Below, one piece after another: positions 1 through 7,601 of a stretch of DNA of 18,749 nucleotides. This DNA comes from Mycoemilia scoparia (taxonomy: Eukaryota > Kickxellomycota > Kickxellomycetes > Kickxellales > Kickxellaceae): the NCBI GenBank assembly GCA_027575805.1, contig JANBPU010000299.1, positions 1-18,749 of the forward strand, written 5' to 3'. Made by a program: the position numbers and the translations under genes. Numbering within the stretch: the first letter of the stretch is position 1; each line of letters starts with the position of its first letter. A model generated the notes under the pieces. It did no database searches. It saw only the letters and a list, made by a program, of their open reading frames with translations, and was not told where the DNA came from.

Positions 1-82
1 TATGGCCACTAATCAGCGGTGATTGTAACCTTATGATCAGCGGCCACCAAAAGTCACCCTTCATAAATTATGACCCATATGT
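1..82 (-). mobile_element. Short inverted-repeat element (MITE-like), copy 0, cut by window start
   Basis: The segment ends with the shared terminal repeat: CACCCTTCAT near 55-64, preceded by GGCCACCAAAAG and followed by the outer arm AATTATGACCCATATG near 66-81. Read on the minus strand, it opens like the copies at 4905, 18575 and 18673 (GAAGGGTGACTTTTGGTGGCC, here split over 43-62). The other end lies outside the window. No coding capacity is visible. Confidence 0.75.
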
Positions 83-518
83 GTAAGGATAACAAGCTTT
101 TGTGTTTGTTTTCTGGCTTGAGAGCGCGAGATAACTCATCACGGAAAATCAAAAATGCAGTGCAAACATAAAAAAACAGGCCAAACCACAGTATAAGCAA
201 AGAGACCAATTCACCAAAAAGCCATTTAGTCCGGCTAACTCTAACAGGCACACAGGAAGAGAAAGATCAATGATATTTTCAAGTAAGAATGGAGCGAGTG
301 GTTAGTTGTGGTCACTAGCCAAAGGCTGGAAGATCATTCTATGAACTGCTTTTGCATATCAGCCTGTTGGTGGTCCTAGAGACATCAGCCATCCTGCTAG
401 TGTTTTTGTTTGCGTCACACCGTTGTATTGTTTTGCATGCCTTTTGCTTTATTACTCAACCACCCTTTTACATTCACATCATTTTCATTATACATACTGA
501 AGCTATTAATTCATAAAA
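83..518. other. Non-coding upstream region of the BAR-protein gene
   Basis: No supported coding sequence was found on either strand. This stretch must hold the promoter and 5' leader of the gene starting at 519. No clear TATA box was found close to the start. The bases just before the ATG are A-rich (CATAAAAATG), as is common at fungal starts. Confidence 0.5.
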
Positions 519-2106
519 ATGAGTTGGTAAGTCTTTCAATCTTGTACTCTTCTACCATCTCTGTTTCCAATTTGCATGGCCCATGCACGCAAAACTTAAA
601 GTTTAGATACATTTGGCACGTTGTGTTCTCCACCAAAGGGGAGCAGCCAGACAGGCAGATACCTTCGTACATTCCCTGCAAATCAGCCTACAACACATAT
701 CTTTCAGCCGGAGTTTTGCAGTGCTGATTGGCTCGCTAGTATCCAGGAGAGCGTCCTAGCACCCTTTTAGAGGAGGCCACTCTGCCATTTAAATAATGTG
801 TATATGTAGCCCATGAAATTAACCATGTATAATTTGGTTTACATTGATTTAGGTCAGGTTTTAAAAAATCTATAGGCCGTGCTGGTACTTCGGTATGTTT
901 GCTATCACACATTAAATTGGCTGACTTATTACTTTTATTCAATTAATTATAAAACCAATGTGAACAAAACAAAACTAACCTTTCTAATTACTATGACTAC
1001 TACTAATATGCCTGTAATATACCAACCTATTTATTTACATACGTGATTTTATAGATTAAGCAAAAAGTTGGCTCAGTTGAGGCCTCTGTAAGAATGAATA
1101 TTACAAGTTTAGGGTAGAAGTGTGTCTGTAACCAATATACCAGGTACTGATGTGTTTTAATATGGATTTTATGGCTGTCTGAATATAGAACGATCCGGAC
1201 TTTAATGAACAGGAGGAGCGTTTTAAGATGTAAGCTAGATAAATACTATAACCATCAAGCATTTGTATATATATGTGTCAGCTTAATGAGATTTAGAACT
1301 GATACAAAGAGCACACATATTTTATACCAAAATAATAGTCTAGAAAAGAAGGCAGAGCGTCTTTACAAGGAATCCGATGGATACCTAGCCAGCGTAGAGA
1401 GTAAGTAGCAACTGATTTACACACAAAACCTCGACCTTCGCCACATTATGTTATATATATATATGTATAAGTTAAGCTAACGGGCAAAACGCATGGATAA
1501 TATATAGCAATGACCGAGTCCCAGCGCAAACTTGCCGAAAACATGACGGCCCTGATGGACGGTGGCCAGAGCGCCCACTCCTACCAATCGGCCTATCGTC
1601 ACGCTGCCGAATACATTGACGAAAAGGTCCGCGCCGATTTCGAGAGTGCCTACAGGCAAACAGTTATTGAGTCCATATCAAGATACTGCTCGTACATTCC
1701 CGAGTTCAACAAAGGAATAACCCAACGTAAACACAGACTCCAGGATTTCGACAAGATAAAGGCCCAATGGAAAAAAGCATACGAGAAGCAGAACATTGAG
1801 CCACAAATATTTGAGAAGGTCGACAGTGATGCGACCTACGCTGAGCAGGTTTACAACAATATCAACACGGCACTGATCCGTGAGATCCCCAAACTCATCA
1901 ACGCCAGGATTGATGTGCTTGACCCATCGTTTGAGGCCTTCATTAAGTCCCAGCACGACTTTTTTGGACAGTCATCGGAACAGATGGACAGAGTCCAAAC
2001 ATACCTGCCACCTCGCACCAATGATGATGATCGTGCTCTTGACAACTCCATCAGGGACATTCTTGAGCGTGTGCGTGGCCTTAGCATCTGTAGTCTTAGC
2101 GCCTAG
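519..2106 (+). CDS. hob3: Rvs161/Hob3-type N-BAR domain protein, six exons
   Basis: The spliced exons are 519-526, 853-892, 1055-1087, 1189-1229, 1339-1400 and 1508-2106. They join in phase to 783 nt (260 aa), close to the roughly 265 aa of yeast Rvs161 and fission yeast Hob3. The product starts MSWSGFKKSIGRAGTS, the classical N-terminal amphipathic helix of this family. It continues with QKVGSVEA, EQEERFK and KKAERLYKESDGYLASVE, then the conserved ISRYCSY (about residues 118-124) and LDPSFEAF near the C-terminal end of the BAR helices. There is no SH3 domain, as in Rvs161 and unlike Rvs167. The family binds and bends membranes as a crescent-shaped dimer at endocytic sites and works with actin patches and Cdc42 polarity. 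Coding exon 1 is only 8 nt (ATGAGTTG before GTAAGT). Intron 1 (326 nt) is two to three times longer than the others (101-162 nt) and contains a dispersed repeat. The family assignment is secure. The exact borders of exons 2-4 rest on splice consensus plus family match. Confidence 0.93.
611..790 (+). repeat. Dispersed repeat family R, copy A (inside intron 1 of the BAR gene)
   Basis: The segment is similar along its length to 11531-11690 (same strand) and to the reverse complement of 2986-3154. Shared blocks, in order, are ATTTGGCA, ACAGGC, ATTCCCTGC, CAGCC/CAGCT, AGCCGGAG/AGCTGGAG, GATTGGCT, AGTATCCA, TCCTAG, CTTTT and CTCTGCCA. By eye the copies are roughly 65-70% alike. There is no coding potential, no clear terminal repeat and no pol III B-box. 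Confidence 0.7.
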
Positions 2107-2985
2107 GGAAATAGACCCCATTTTCAGCAGCTTTATTTGTATTTTGTCATAATTACACAACAAACCCTATCATCTTCTTCAAATGCCCTAGCAGCATCAG
2201 TTTCTCATGACAATAGTTTGAAATCTAGTGCTACGATCATCATGTACTATGATGCAGCTCAATCACCCATTCGTTCTGCCTAAACGTTTTCTTTGGAAGC
2301 TTTTGTTGGCTTGGCAGGCGAATGCCTATAAAATGAGCAAGATATCCGCAGCAGTTCGATCAGCATCAACTGCTTGTGTTACGTCCTGTACCATGAAATG
2401 ATTAGACTATGCACAGTGCTACGGCTGATGAATAGGTGCTGTTTAAGGTCGATCAATTCCTGGTATCCGGCTGCTTGCTTCAAGAAAAGGAGCAGCAGCA
2501 GCCTATCCGGATAGCACTCGCCGCGCCTATCTGCCGGTGCAATTATGGACCACGGCATTATCCCAGGGTTTTCTCTCTGCCACTAACAGAACATCCATTA
2601 AAAAGAATTGGCATATATGTACATGTAGTGGACAAATCCTGCTTATCTATACGTCCGTCTATGTATGTGTGTACACACAGCTAGTTCTGAGTATGGAAAG
2701 GATTGCGCGCAATTCTCTCACCTTTCTTTGGAAGCCAAGTGGGAAGAAAGGACACAGAGAGTCGAGACCTCATTTGAAGCATGAAAGAGCGCCAAGATAA
2801 AAACCGGAACTGATATCAATGAGGCAGAAGGAATGACCTAACGCAACGCACTGGGCTTTTTGGGTACTAGTATGGTCGGGGCAATCTTGGGGCGGAGAGC
2901 TGAATACAAAACTGCGCTAGTCATCAAGAAAGCACTGCTGCTGCTATAGACGACGTGCCTTGGAAGATTGCTTGTTCTGTAGCAA
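2107..2985. other. Intergenic, no gene supported
   Basis: This stretch follows the stop of the BAR gene. A TATAAAA at 2327-2333 is the only promoter-like element. The short reading frames downstream are rich in CAG-derived Gln and have no recognisable family, so they are not called. I saw no tRNA, 5S or snRNA signature. Confidence 0.5.
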
Positions 2986-3154
2986 ACATATGGCAGAGCA
3001 GTCTCGTCCTCGAAAAGGTTGGTACTAGGATATTACCTTGGATACTAGCCAATCATCGCCGAGCCACCAGCTAAAACGCATGGATTATGGGCTGGTTTTC
3101 AGGGAACGTGTGGGGGTATCCGCCTGTTCCCTTTTTGTAGGGATCTTGCCAAAT
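2986..3154 (-). repeat. Dispersed repeat family R, copy C (inverted)
   Basis: Read on the minus strand, this copy carries GATTTGGCAAGATCC, GGGAACAGGCGGATACC, GTTCCCTG, AACCAGCCCATAA, TTTAGCTGG, GATTGGCTAGTATCCAAGG, ATATCCTAGTAC, CTTTTCGAGG and GCTCTGCCAT. The same blocks occur in the same order in the copies at 611-790 and 11531-11690. GATTGGCTAGTATCC is nearly identical in all three. Confidence 0.75.
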
Positions 3155-3923
3155 CTGGGAATTTGGAATCTACGTGATTTTTCCATGATAATGATGATGA
3201 TGATGGCAGTAGCAGTAGCGGCATTAATTATGGCTTAATCGTTGGATACAAATGATATCAGAAGCACATCACTTCCACTATACTAACGGCAAATGTAGGC
3301 CAAGAACAACCGAAATCTGGTGGTCGTTCCAAACAGCAATCAAATGTTTTGGAGTTACTTGGTACGAAGCATGCTGTGGCGCCTGTGCCTTGCTCTCATC
3401 GTACTCATATACATTTTTGTTGCTGGCCAGCAACGATGAATTGGGAGGAGCTAAAGGCAGCTTAATAATAACAATCCCTGCCTGCGGGGAAGTCCAGACT
3501 GTAGCATAAATAGACTACCAGCAGATAGGCTAAAATGTAAAAGGAGTCGGCCGTATGGAGCTCAAGCATAGACCAAAGCTCTCTCACTCTGTGTGTGTGT
3601 GTGTTTCTGCAGAAATGGAGATGGTGTGAGAGCACGCTACCACTGACTATACATCTATATGATGCGTATAATAGCAGCTTTGTCAATATGTAGAGGGCAA
3701 AATACAGGGTATTGGCAAGACAGACAGACAGACAGATGCAAGCTCGAGTTCCCACACATGCTTTCATTTGGCTTGACGCAGCAGCAGCAGCAGCAGCACC
3801 GCCTTGGCTGGTATGAAACACAAAGCTGGGCATTCCTAATAACATCCCACATGGCTTTGATAATTTGTCGTATTCCCCACCACACCATTTGGCTTGGATT
3901 TTCAATCTAACCCGGTATACAAT
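3155..3923. other. Intergenic with microsatellites
   Basis: No gene is supported. The stretch holds simple repeats: GT at about 3590-3605, CAGA at about 3718-3736 and GCA at about 3778-3798. Long open stretches on the minus strand here (3462-4019) are made of Cys, Ala and Leu runs translated from these repeats and look non-coding. Confidence 0.5.
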
Positions 3924-3932
3924 TATATAAAG
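3924..3932 (+). promoter_or_regulatory. Probable TATA box of the first PMP3 gene
   Basis: TATATAAAG lies about 160 nt before the ATG at 4093. It is followed by a long pyrimidine-rich leader (about 3950-4075, CT and CTTT tracts), a common arrangement around transcription starts of strongly expressed fungal genes. Confidence 0.5.
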
Positions 3933-4092
3933 GCCTGATGCCACCCACCCTATCGTCTTCTCTCTACTGCCAAATAACTTCTTTTCCTTGCTTTTTCTTT
4001 TACACAGTACATACAACATTCGTTGGTATTATCTCTATCTCTTTTCTCTCTTTCTTCTTTCCTAATATATCTATACACAACTACGCGACGAC

Positions 4093-4390
4093 ATGACTAA
4101 CGCTTGTGAACGCTGCTGCGAACTTGTTATTGCCGTATTCCTTCCTCCTCTTGCCGTGTTCTTCCGCAAGGGCTGCAGTAGCACTTTCTGGATAAACCTT
4201 CTGCTGACCCTGCTGGGATACATACCGGGTAAGTTACTATTCGGCATTTATCCCTGGCTTGATAATCTGCCTTTGTCTACACCACACCAACCTCATATAA
4301 ACATTTGCATGCCACCATTGCCTAACATCTTTTCAATATATGGTTTCTTTACTAGGGATAATCCACGCCTTCTATGTAATTCTAGGCTAA
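4093..4390 (+). CDS. PMP3: Pmp3/SNA-type plasma-membrane proteolipid, copy 1
   Basis: The exons are 4093-4228 and 4356-4390, joined in phase to 56 aa. The intron (4229-4355, GTAAGT..CTAG) splits the glycine codon of the IPG motif. Two hydrophobic helices are visible, about residues 11-24 and 33-55. They carry the family signatures FLPPLAVF and LLLTLLGYIPG, then IIHAFYVIL. The family comprises very small hydrophobic proteins of the plasma membrane that affect membrane potential and salt tolerance in yeast and rise under stress in plants. The size matches the usual 52-60 aa. The N-terminus is unusually rich in cysteine (ACERCCE, residues 4-10), a plausible site of lipidation; that is inference. 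A second family member follows about 1.9 kb downstream on the same strand. The identification is firm. Confidence 0.94.
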
Positions 4391-4904
4391 ACGGCGACTT
4401 GCTCGTATCCAACACACACACAATCTGAAAGTTCCTTTCTAATGTCCCCCTATCCATACATATAAATGTGTTTTATTTTGTTTGTTGTGGTAAGGCTACG
4501 TTGTTATAATTCCCCTATTATTATCACCACCACCACCACGTAGCTAGCAGCCACGCATCCACACTTTTCATTGACTTTCAACCAAATATAATAATCTATT
4601 CATACCCCCATACCATATAATCTTTGGGTTCTACTTGGCGATGATGATGATAATAATAATAATTAATGATAATAATAATAATAGCATCACGAGTTTATGG
4701 ACTAGGAACTTTGAATGTTTGATTTTTTCTATCCTATTCTATTCTACTACGACGTATGTGAGCAAGATCAATACCGTCATGGTCATATTTGCATGTAGAT
4801 TTGTTACGTCATGGTCAATAGTTTTATTACCAAATCATTCTTTTATATTTATCGTTAAAGCGATGCTACCTTCTCTTCTCTCAGTATCTGTTATATCCAT
4901 TGTA
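4391..4904. other. Intergenic, AT-rich
   Basis: This region holds the 3' end of the first PMP3 transcript. It contains a CAC run near 4529-4540 and a GAT/AAT repeat at about 4640-4683. No further gene is supported. An open frame at 4635-4919 starts in the repeat and shows no family features. Confidence 0.5.
4640..4683. repeat. GAT/AAT trinucleotide microsatellite
   Basis: Runs of GAT pass into AAT with one interruption (AATTAATGAT). Confidence 0.85.
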
Positions 4905-5031
4905 TTATATGGATTATAATTTTTGAAGGGTGACTTTTGGTGGCCAACGATTATAGGGGAAATCCCAGCCAAATGGATGATCACGGTCTTTTAGCAAGTG
5001 GTCACCCTTCAAAAATAACTACACATATATT
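4905..5031 (+). mobile_element. Short inverted-repeat element (MITE-like), copy 1
   Basis: The left arm is ATATGGATTATAATTTTTGAAGGG, split over 4907-4930. The right arm is the inverse, CACCCTTCAAAAATAAC (5003-5019) followed by TACACATAT. The interior reads TTTTGGTGGCCAACGATTATAGGGG, then ATCCCAGCCAAATGGATGATCAC. The element is about 127 bp with no open reading frame, so it must be non-autonomous. It is the most complete copy in the window. Confidence 0.85.
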
Positions 5032-5451
5032 ATATTATATTATATGTACAGATATTCTCACAAGCCTCTCTCTGTACACATAAAAACGTATAATCAACGA
5101 ATATTGTCTTGGCTACACCCATGATATACTACTCTACCTTCTTTACAGAATATTAATGATCATTATTTATTTGGCAATTGTTGAAATTGGCAGCTGTTTG
5201 TGTTTTCTGCTGCAGCTTTTCCCAACATATTTGGTACAAACTAGTCGTGTCTTATGATCCTCTCTTACTAACTGTTTACACCATTGCTGTAGATGCCGAT
5301 TACTAGCATCAAAAAACAACAACAGCAAGGGTATGTAAAAATGACATGGCCAAGATGTGCTGATAACATATTGCATTTATTTCGAGAACATCTATGCATA
5401 TTATGCATATATATTTTGGATTAAGATATTGTCTAGAAGGCAATATCTATA
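5032..5451. other. Intergenic, no gene supported
   Basis: AT-rich DNA with an ATTAT run at 5028-5044. The minus strand has splice-like signals (a T-rich tract ending in CTAG near 5309, GTAAGA near 5267) around a 69-codon open stretch at 5167-5376. No reading phase gave a recognisable protein. Confidence 0.45.
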
Positions 5452-5576
5452 TATACACGGATCATTATTTTTGAAGGGTGAAAGTTCACTAGTAAAACTG
5501 GACATTCATTTGGCTGTGATTATGCCTATAATCACTGGTCACCAAAATTCACCCTTCAAAAATTATTGCCCACATG
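5452..5576 (-). mobile_element. Short inverted-repeat element (MITE-like), copy 2
   Basis: The terminal repeats are TTATTTTTGAAGGGTGAA (5466-5483) and TTCACCCTTCAAAAATTAT. The outer arms are ACACGGATCA and TGCCCACATG. The asymmetric interior (GTGATTATAGG, AATCACAGCCAAATG) reads on the minus strand, so this copy is inverted relative to copy 1. Confidence 0.85.
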
Positions 5577-5673
5577 TTAGACTGTAACTTTTGGTATAAT
5601 TACTGGATTCAATTTTTTTCTATCATTTATTTAATGTTCAAATGAAACTTAATGAGGAGGAGATAAATGTACC

Positions 5674-5681
5674 TATAAAAG
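5674..5681 (+). promoter_or_regulatory. TATA-like element
   Basis: TATAAAAG is followed by a pyrimidine-rich CTAT repeat (about 5693-5719) and an ATG at 5732. The layout resembles that upstream of the first PMP3 gene but is more compact. Confidence 0.35.
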
Positions 5682-5731
5682 TTCCCTAAACAATCTATCT
5701 ATTTATCTATCTATCTATTTCTACAACATTT

Positions 5732-5872
5732 ATGGCTATAATACTGCAAAAATTTATTATCAGTATCACAGTAATACTTGTGTTGCTTCCTCCACATCAT
5801 TTGAAACCCTGTAAATTGTTACACATGATTCACTTACATTGCGAGATAATCATGCCTACACACCACCCCTGA
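5732..5872 (+). CDS. Possible small hydrophobic ORF or PMP3 relic (46 codons)
   Basis: The frame starts MAIILQKFIISITVILVLLPP and ends at TGA 5870-5872. Its first half is one hydrophobic helix followed by LLPP, as in the two PMP3 products that flank it (FLPPLAVF upstream, LLPPVGVA downstream). After LPP the similarity fades: there is one Cys at the right side, but no TLLGYIPG motif and no matching splice donor. It lies between the two PMP3 genes on the same strand, behind a TATA-like box. It could be a decayed third copy, an unrelated short secreted or membrane peptide (the N-terminus also reads like a signal peptide), or chance. A weak call. Confidence 0.25.
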   Translation: MAIILQKFIISITVILVLLPPHHLKPCKLLHMIHLHCEIIMPTHHP

Positions 5873-6227
5873 TCAGAAACATTTCCCAATAATGAGGGTA
5901 CCAAGACCACAAACTTGGTTCTAATGAACCAACACATGGGTTATATTTTATCTCCACAAGGTCCAGCCTGGATCTTCAAGAGAACAAGAAACCCCCAAAG
6001 GATATCTTTACCCTTTTTATCCGTAAAATATCGCAGCATACCCATTTGCATTTCTCTATATACAATATACTATCAAATATAGCAGCTCTGCATAGCCCAC
6101 TATCGGCTCTTTGAAGTCCTCGTCTTTACCTACCATCACGCAAACATAAACATTTACACATACGTATATACACGCATAAACTTCTTCTTGCTCAAACTTT
6201 TGCTGTAAAGACTCTACAACCCAAAAT

Positions 6228-6262
<35 letters not shown>

Positions 6263-6295
6263 TACCTGAAATAGAAAGAAAAGAGATAGACAAAA
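5873..6295. other. Upstream region of the second PMP3 gene
   Basis: No coding sequence is supported. The stretch immediately before the ATG is purine-rich, in contrast to the pyrimidine-rich leader of the first PMP3 gene. It includes the CA/GA microsatellite at 6228-6263. Confidence 0.45.
6228..6263. repeat. CA then GA dinucleotide microsatellite
   Basis: About eight CA units run directly into about ten GA units, 33 nt before the start codon of the second PMP3 gene, probably in its leader. Confidence 0.9.
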
Positions 6296-6622
6296 ATGCC
6301 AACAAGTGAAAACGAAAACAAAACAAGAGTAGCCTTGACTATCGTTTTTTCAATCCTTCTGCCTCCTGTTGGTGTGGCTATTTGCAGAGGTTTAGATGTT
6401 GATGTTCTTGTAACACTCTTGCTCACCATCCTCGGATGGATTCCAGGTAATTATTATAACTCCTGATTCCTTTATTGATAACCACTACTTGAAACATTTT
6501 GACATGTTTTTGCCACTAATGCTACTACTATCATTATTGGCATTCTAGGCATCGCGTACGCCTTCTATGTGTACTTCAAGAAAGGATTCAGAGCCCGCGA
6601 TGAGCTTACCACACTAAACTAA
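6296..6622 (+). CDS. PMP3: Pmp3/SNA-type plasma-membrane proteolipid, copy 2
   Basis: The exons are 6296-6446 and 6549-6622, joined to 74 aa. The intron (6447-6548, GTAATT..CTAG) interrupts the same IPG glycine codon in the same phase as in copy 1, which shows common descent. The N-terminus is polar (PTSENENKTR). Helix 1 carries ILLPPVGVAICRG (about residues 20-32) and helix 2 carries LLLTILGWIPG followed by IAYAFYVYF. A charged tail of about 15 residues (KKGFRARDELTTLN) follows, which copy 1 lacks. Tailed members resemble the yeast SNA proteins, whose C-termini can carry sorting signals; whether this tail does so is unknown. The family is certain. Which yeast paralogue is closest cannot be decided by eye. 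Confidence 0.94.
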
Positions 6623-7601
6623 GTCGCGCACTTGTCTATATATATAAATGTACTCTCATTGTCTACGCTGTGTTTGTTAAAGTTAGTAAACACCACTCGC
6701 ATCCAGCATATATATATATATATATTCTCTCTCCCTCTCCCCCATGCATCCCAAATGAGCAAAATGGTTGGGCTCATTTCCTAACACTCATTATTATAGT
6801 TTCACATATACAAATACAATAACTCAATCGCTAATAGCCATTTAAATATAAAATATTGCTGCTTTTGTGAACTATTCCATATTTTTATAATAAACTTTTC
6901 ACTGATAATAACAACCTATAAGGAACACACACAAACACGACTTTCAAGTTCATTTTCTTCAATAGTGACAATCTTTAATACTAACTTTGCTATAAAACAA
7001 CACACAAGTTCTTCATCAACTCGATTGGGATCTTTCACCCGATCAAATTATTACTTTTTATTAAACACAAAAAAGAGAGCCCACGCTATAGTGTAAGAAA
7101 ATAAAGGCTCATAAACAGATTCTTTTAAAACAAAAGTGTGATAATATGGGGGGAAGAGAGAGAGAGAGAGAGAGAGATGCCTAATAACAAGCAAAGAAAA
7201 TAAAAGAGAAGCAAATGTAAAAACAACTATATGGAGTTAGTTAAATAGTAAAAAGCACAAGTGTGTTTAGTTGTAATTGTGAGTGTGTGCACGCGTGTTT
7301 GTTGACTTGGAATAAAGACATTAATAACTCATATTTGGAATATTACAATAGATTTTATCCTCGGTTAGGATTGCAGAAATGCTGGCTTGAGAATATACAC
7401 ATATATGTATATATGACTGGATTGGGGTTATTTGGTTGGATTTATGACTGGCAGTTTTTGCTATGGCAGCTGGTTTGTGATATCACTGCTACCACTACTA
7501 TTAATACGATTTTTTATTATTGCTGATGCTATTATTATTATCATGATTATTATTATTATTACAATTACCATAGCAACTGCGATTATTACTATTAGGCACT
7601 T
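6623..7601. other. Convergent intergenic region between PMP3 copy 2 and the 949-aa gene
   Basis: AT-rich 3' flanks of two converging genes. The stretch contains a TA run (about 6708-6724), a GA run (about 7154-7178) and an ATT-rich tract (about 7525-7570). AATAAA-like hexamers occur several times (e.g. near 6887 and 7100). No gene is supported. Confidence 0.5.
7154..7178. repeat. GA dinucleotide microsatellite
   Basis: About twelve uninterrupted GA/AG units. Confidence 0.9.

Noticed and set aside
1678..1956. Open frames on the minus strand opposite exon 6 of the BAR gene
   Set aside because: They are shadows of a well-conserved coding exon, with no features of their own.
2990..3017. ATG followed by MAEQSRPRK and a possible donor, as a first exon
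   Set aside because: It lies inside the inverted copy of the dispersed repeat, the donor (GTTGGT) is weak and no following exon was found.
3462..4019. 185-codon minus-strand open frame
   Set aside because: It is composed of translated microsatellites (Ala run from GCA, Thr-His from GT) and the pyrimidine tract of the PMP3 promoter. No family resemblance.
5167..5376. Minus-strand small multi-exon gene suggested by T-rich tract, CTAG and GTAAGA signals
   Set aside because: No phase joined the pieces into a recognisable or convincingly long protein. The signals are common in AT-rich DNA.
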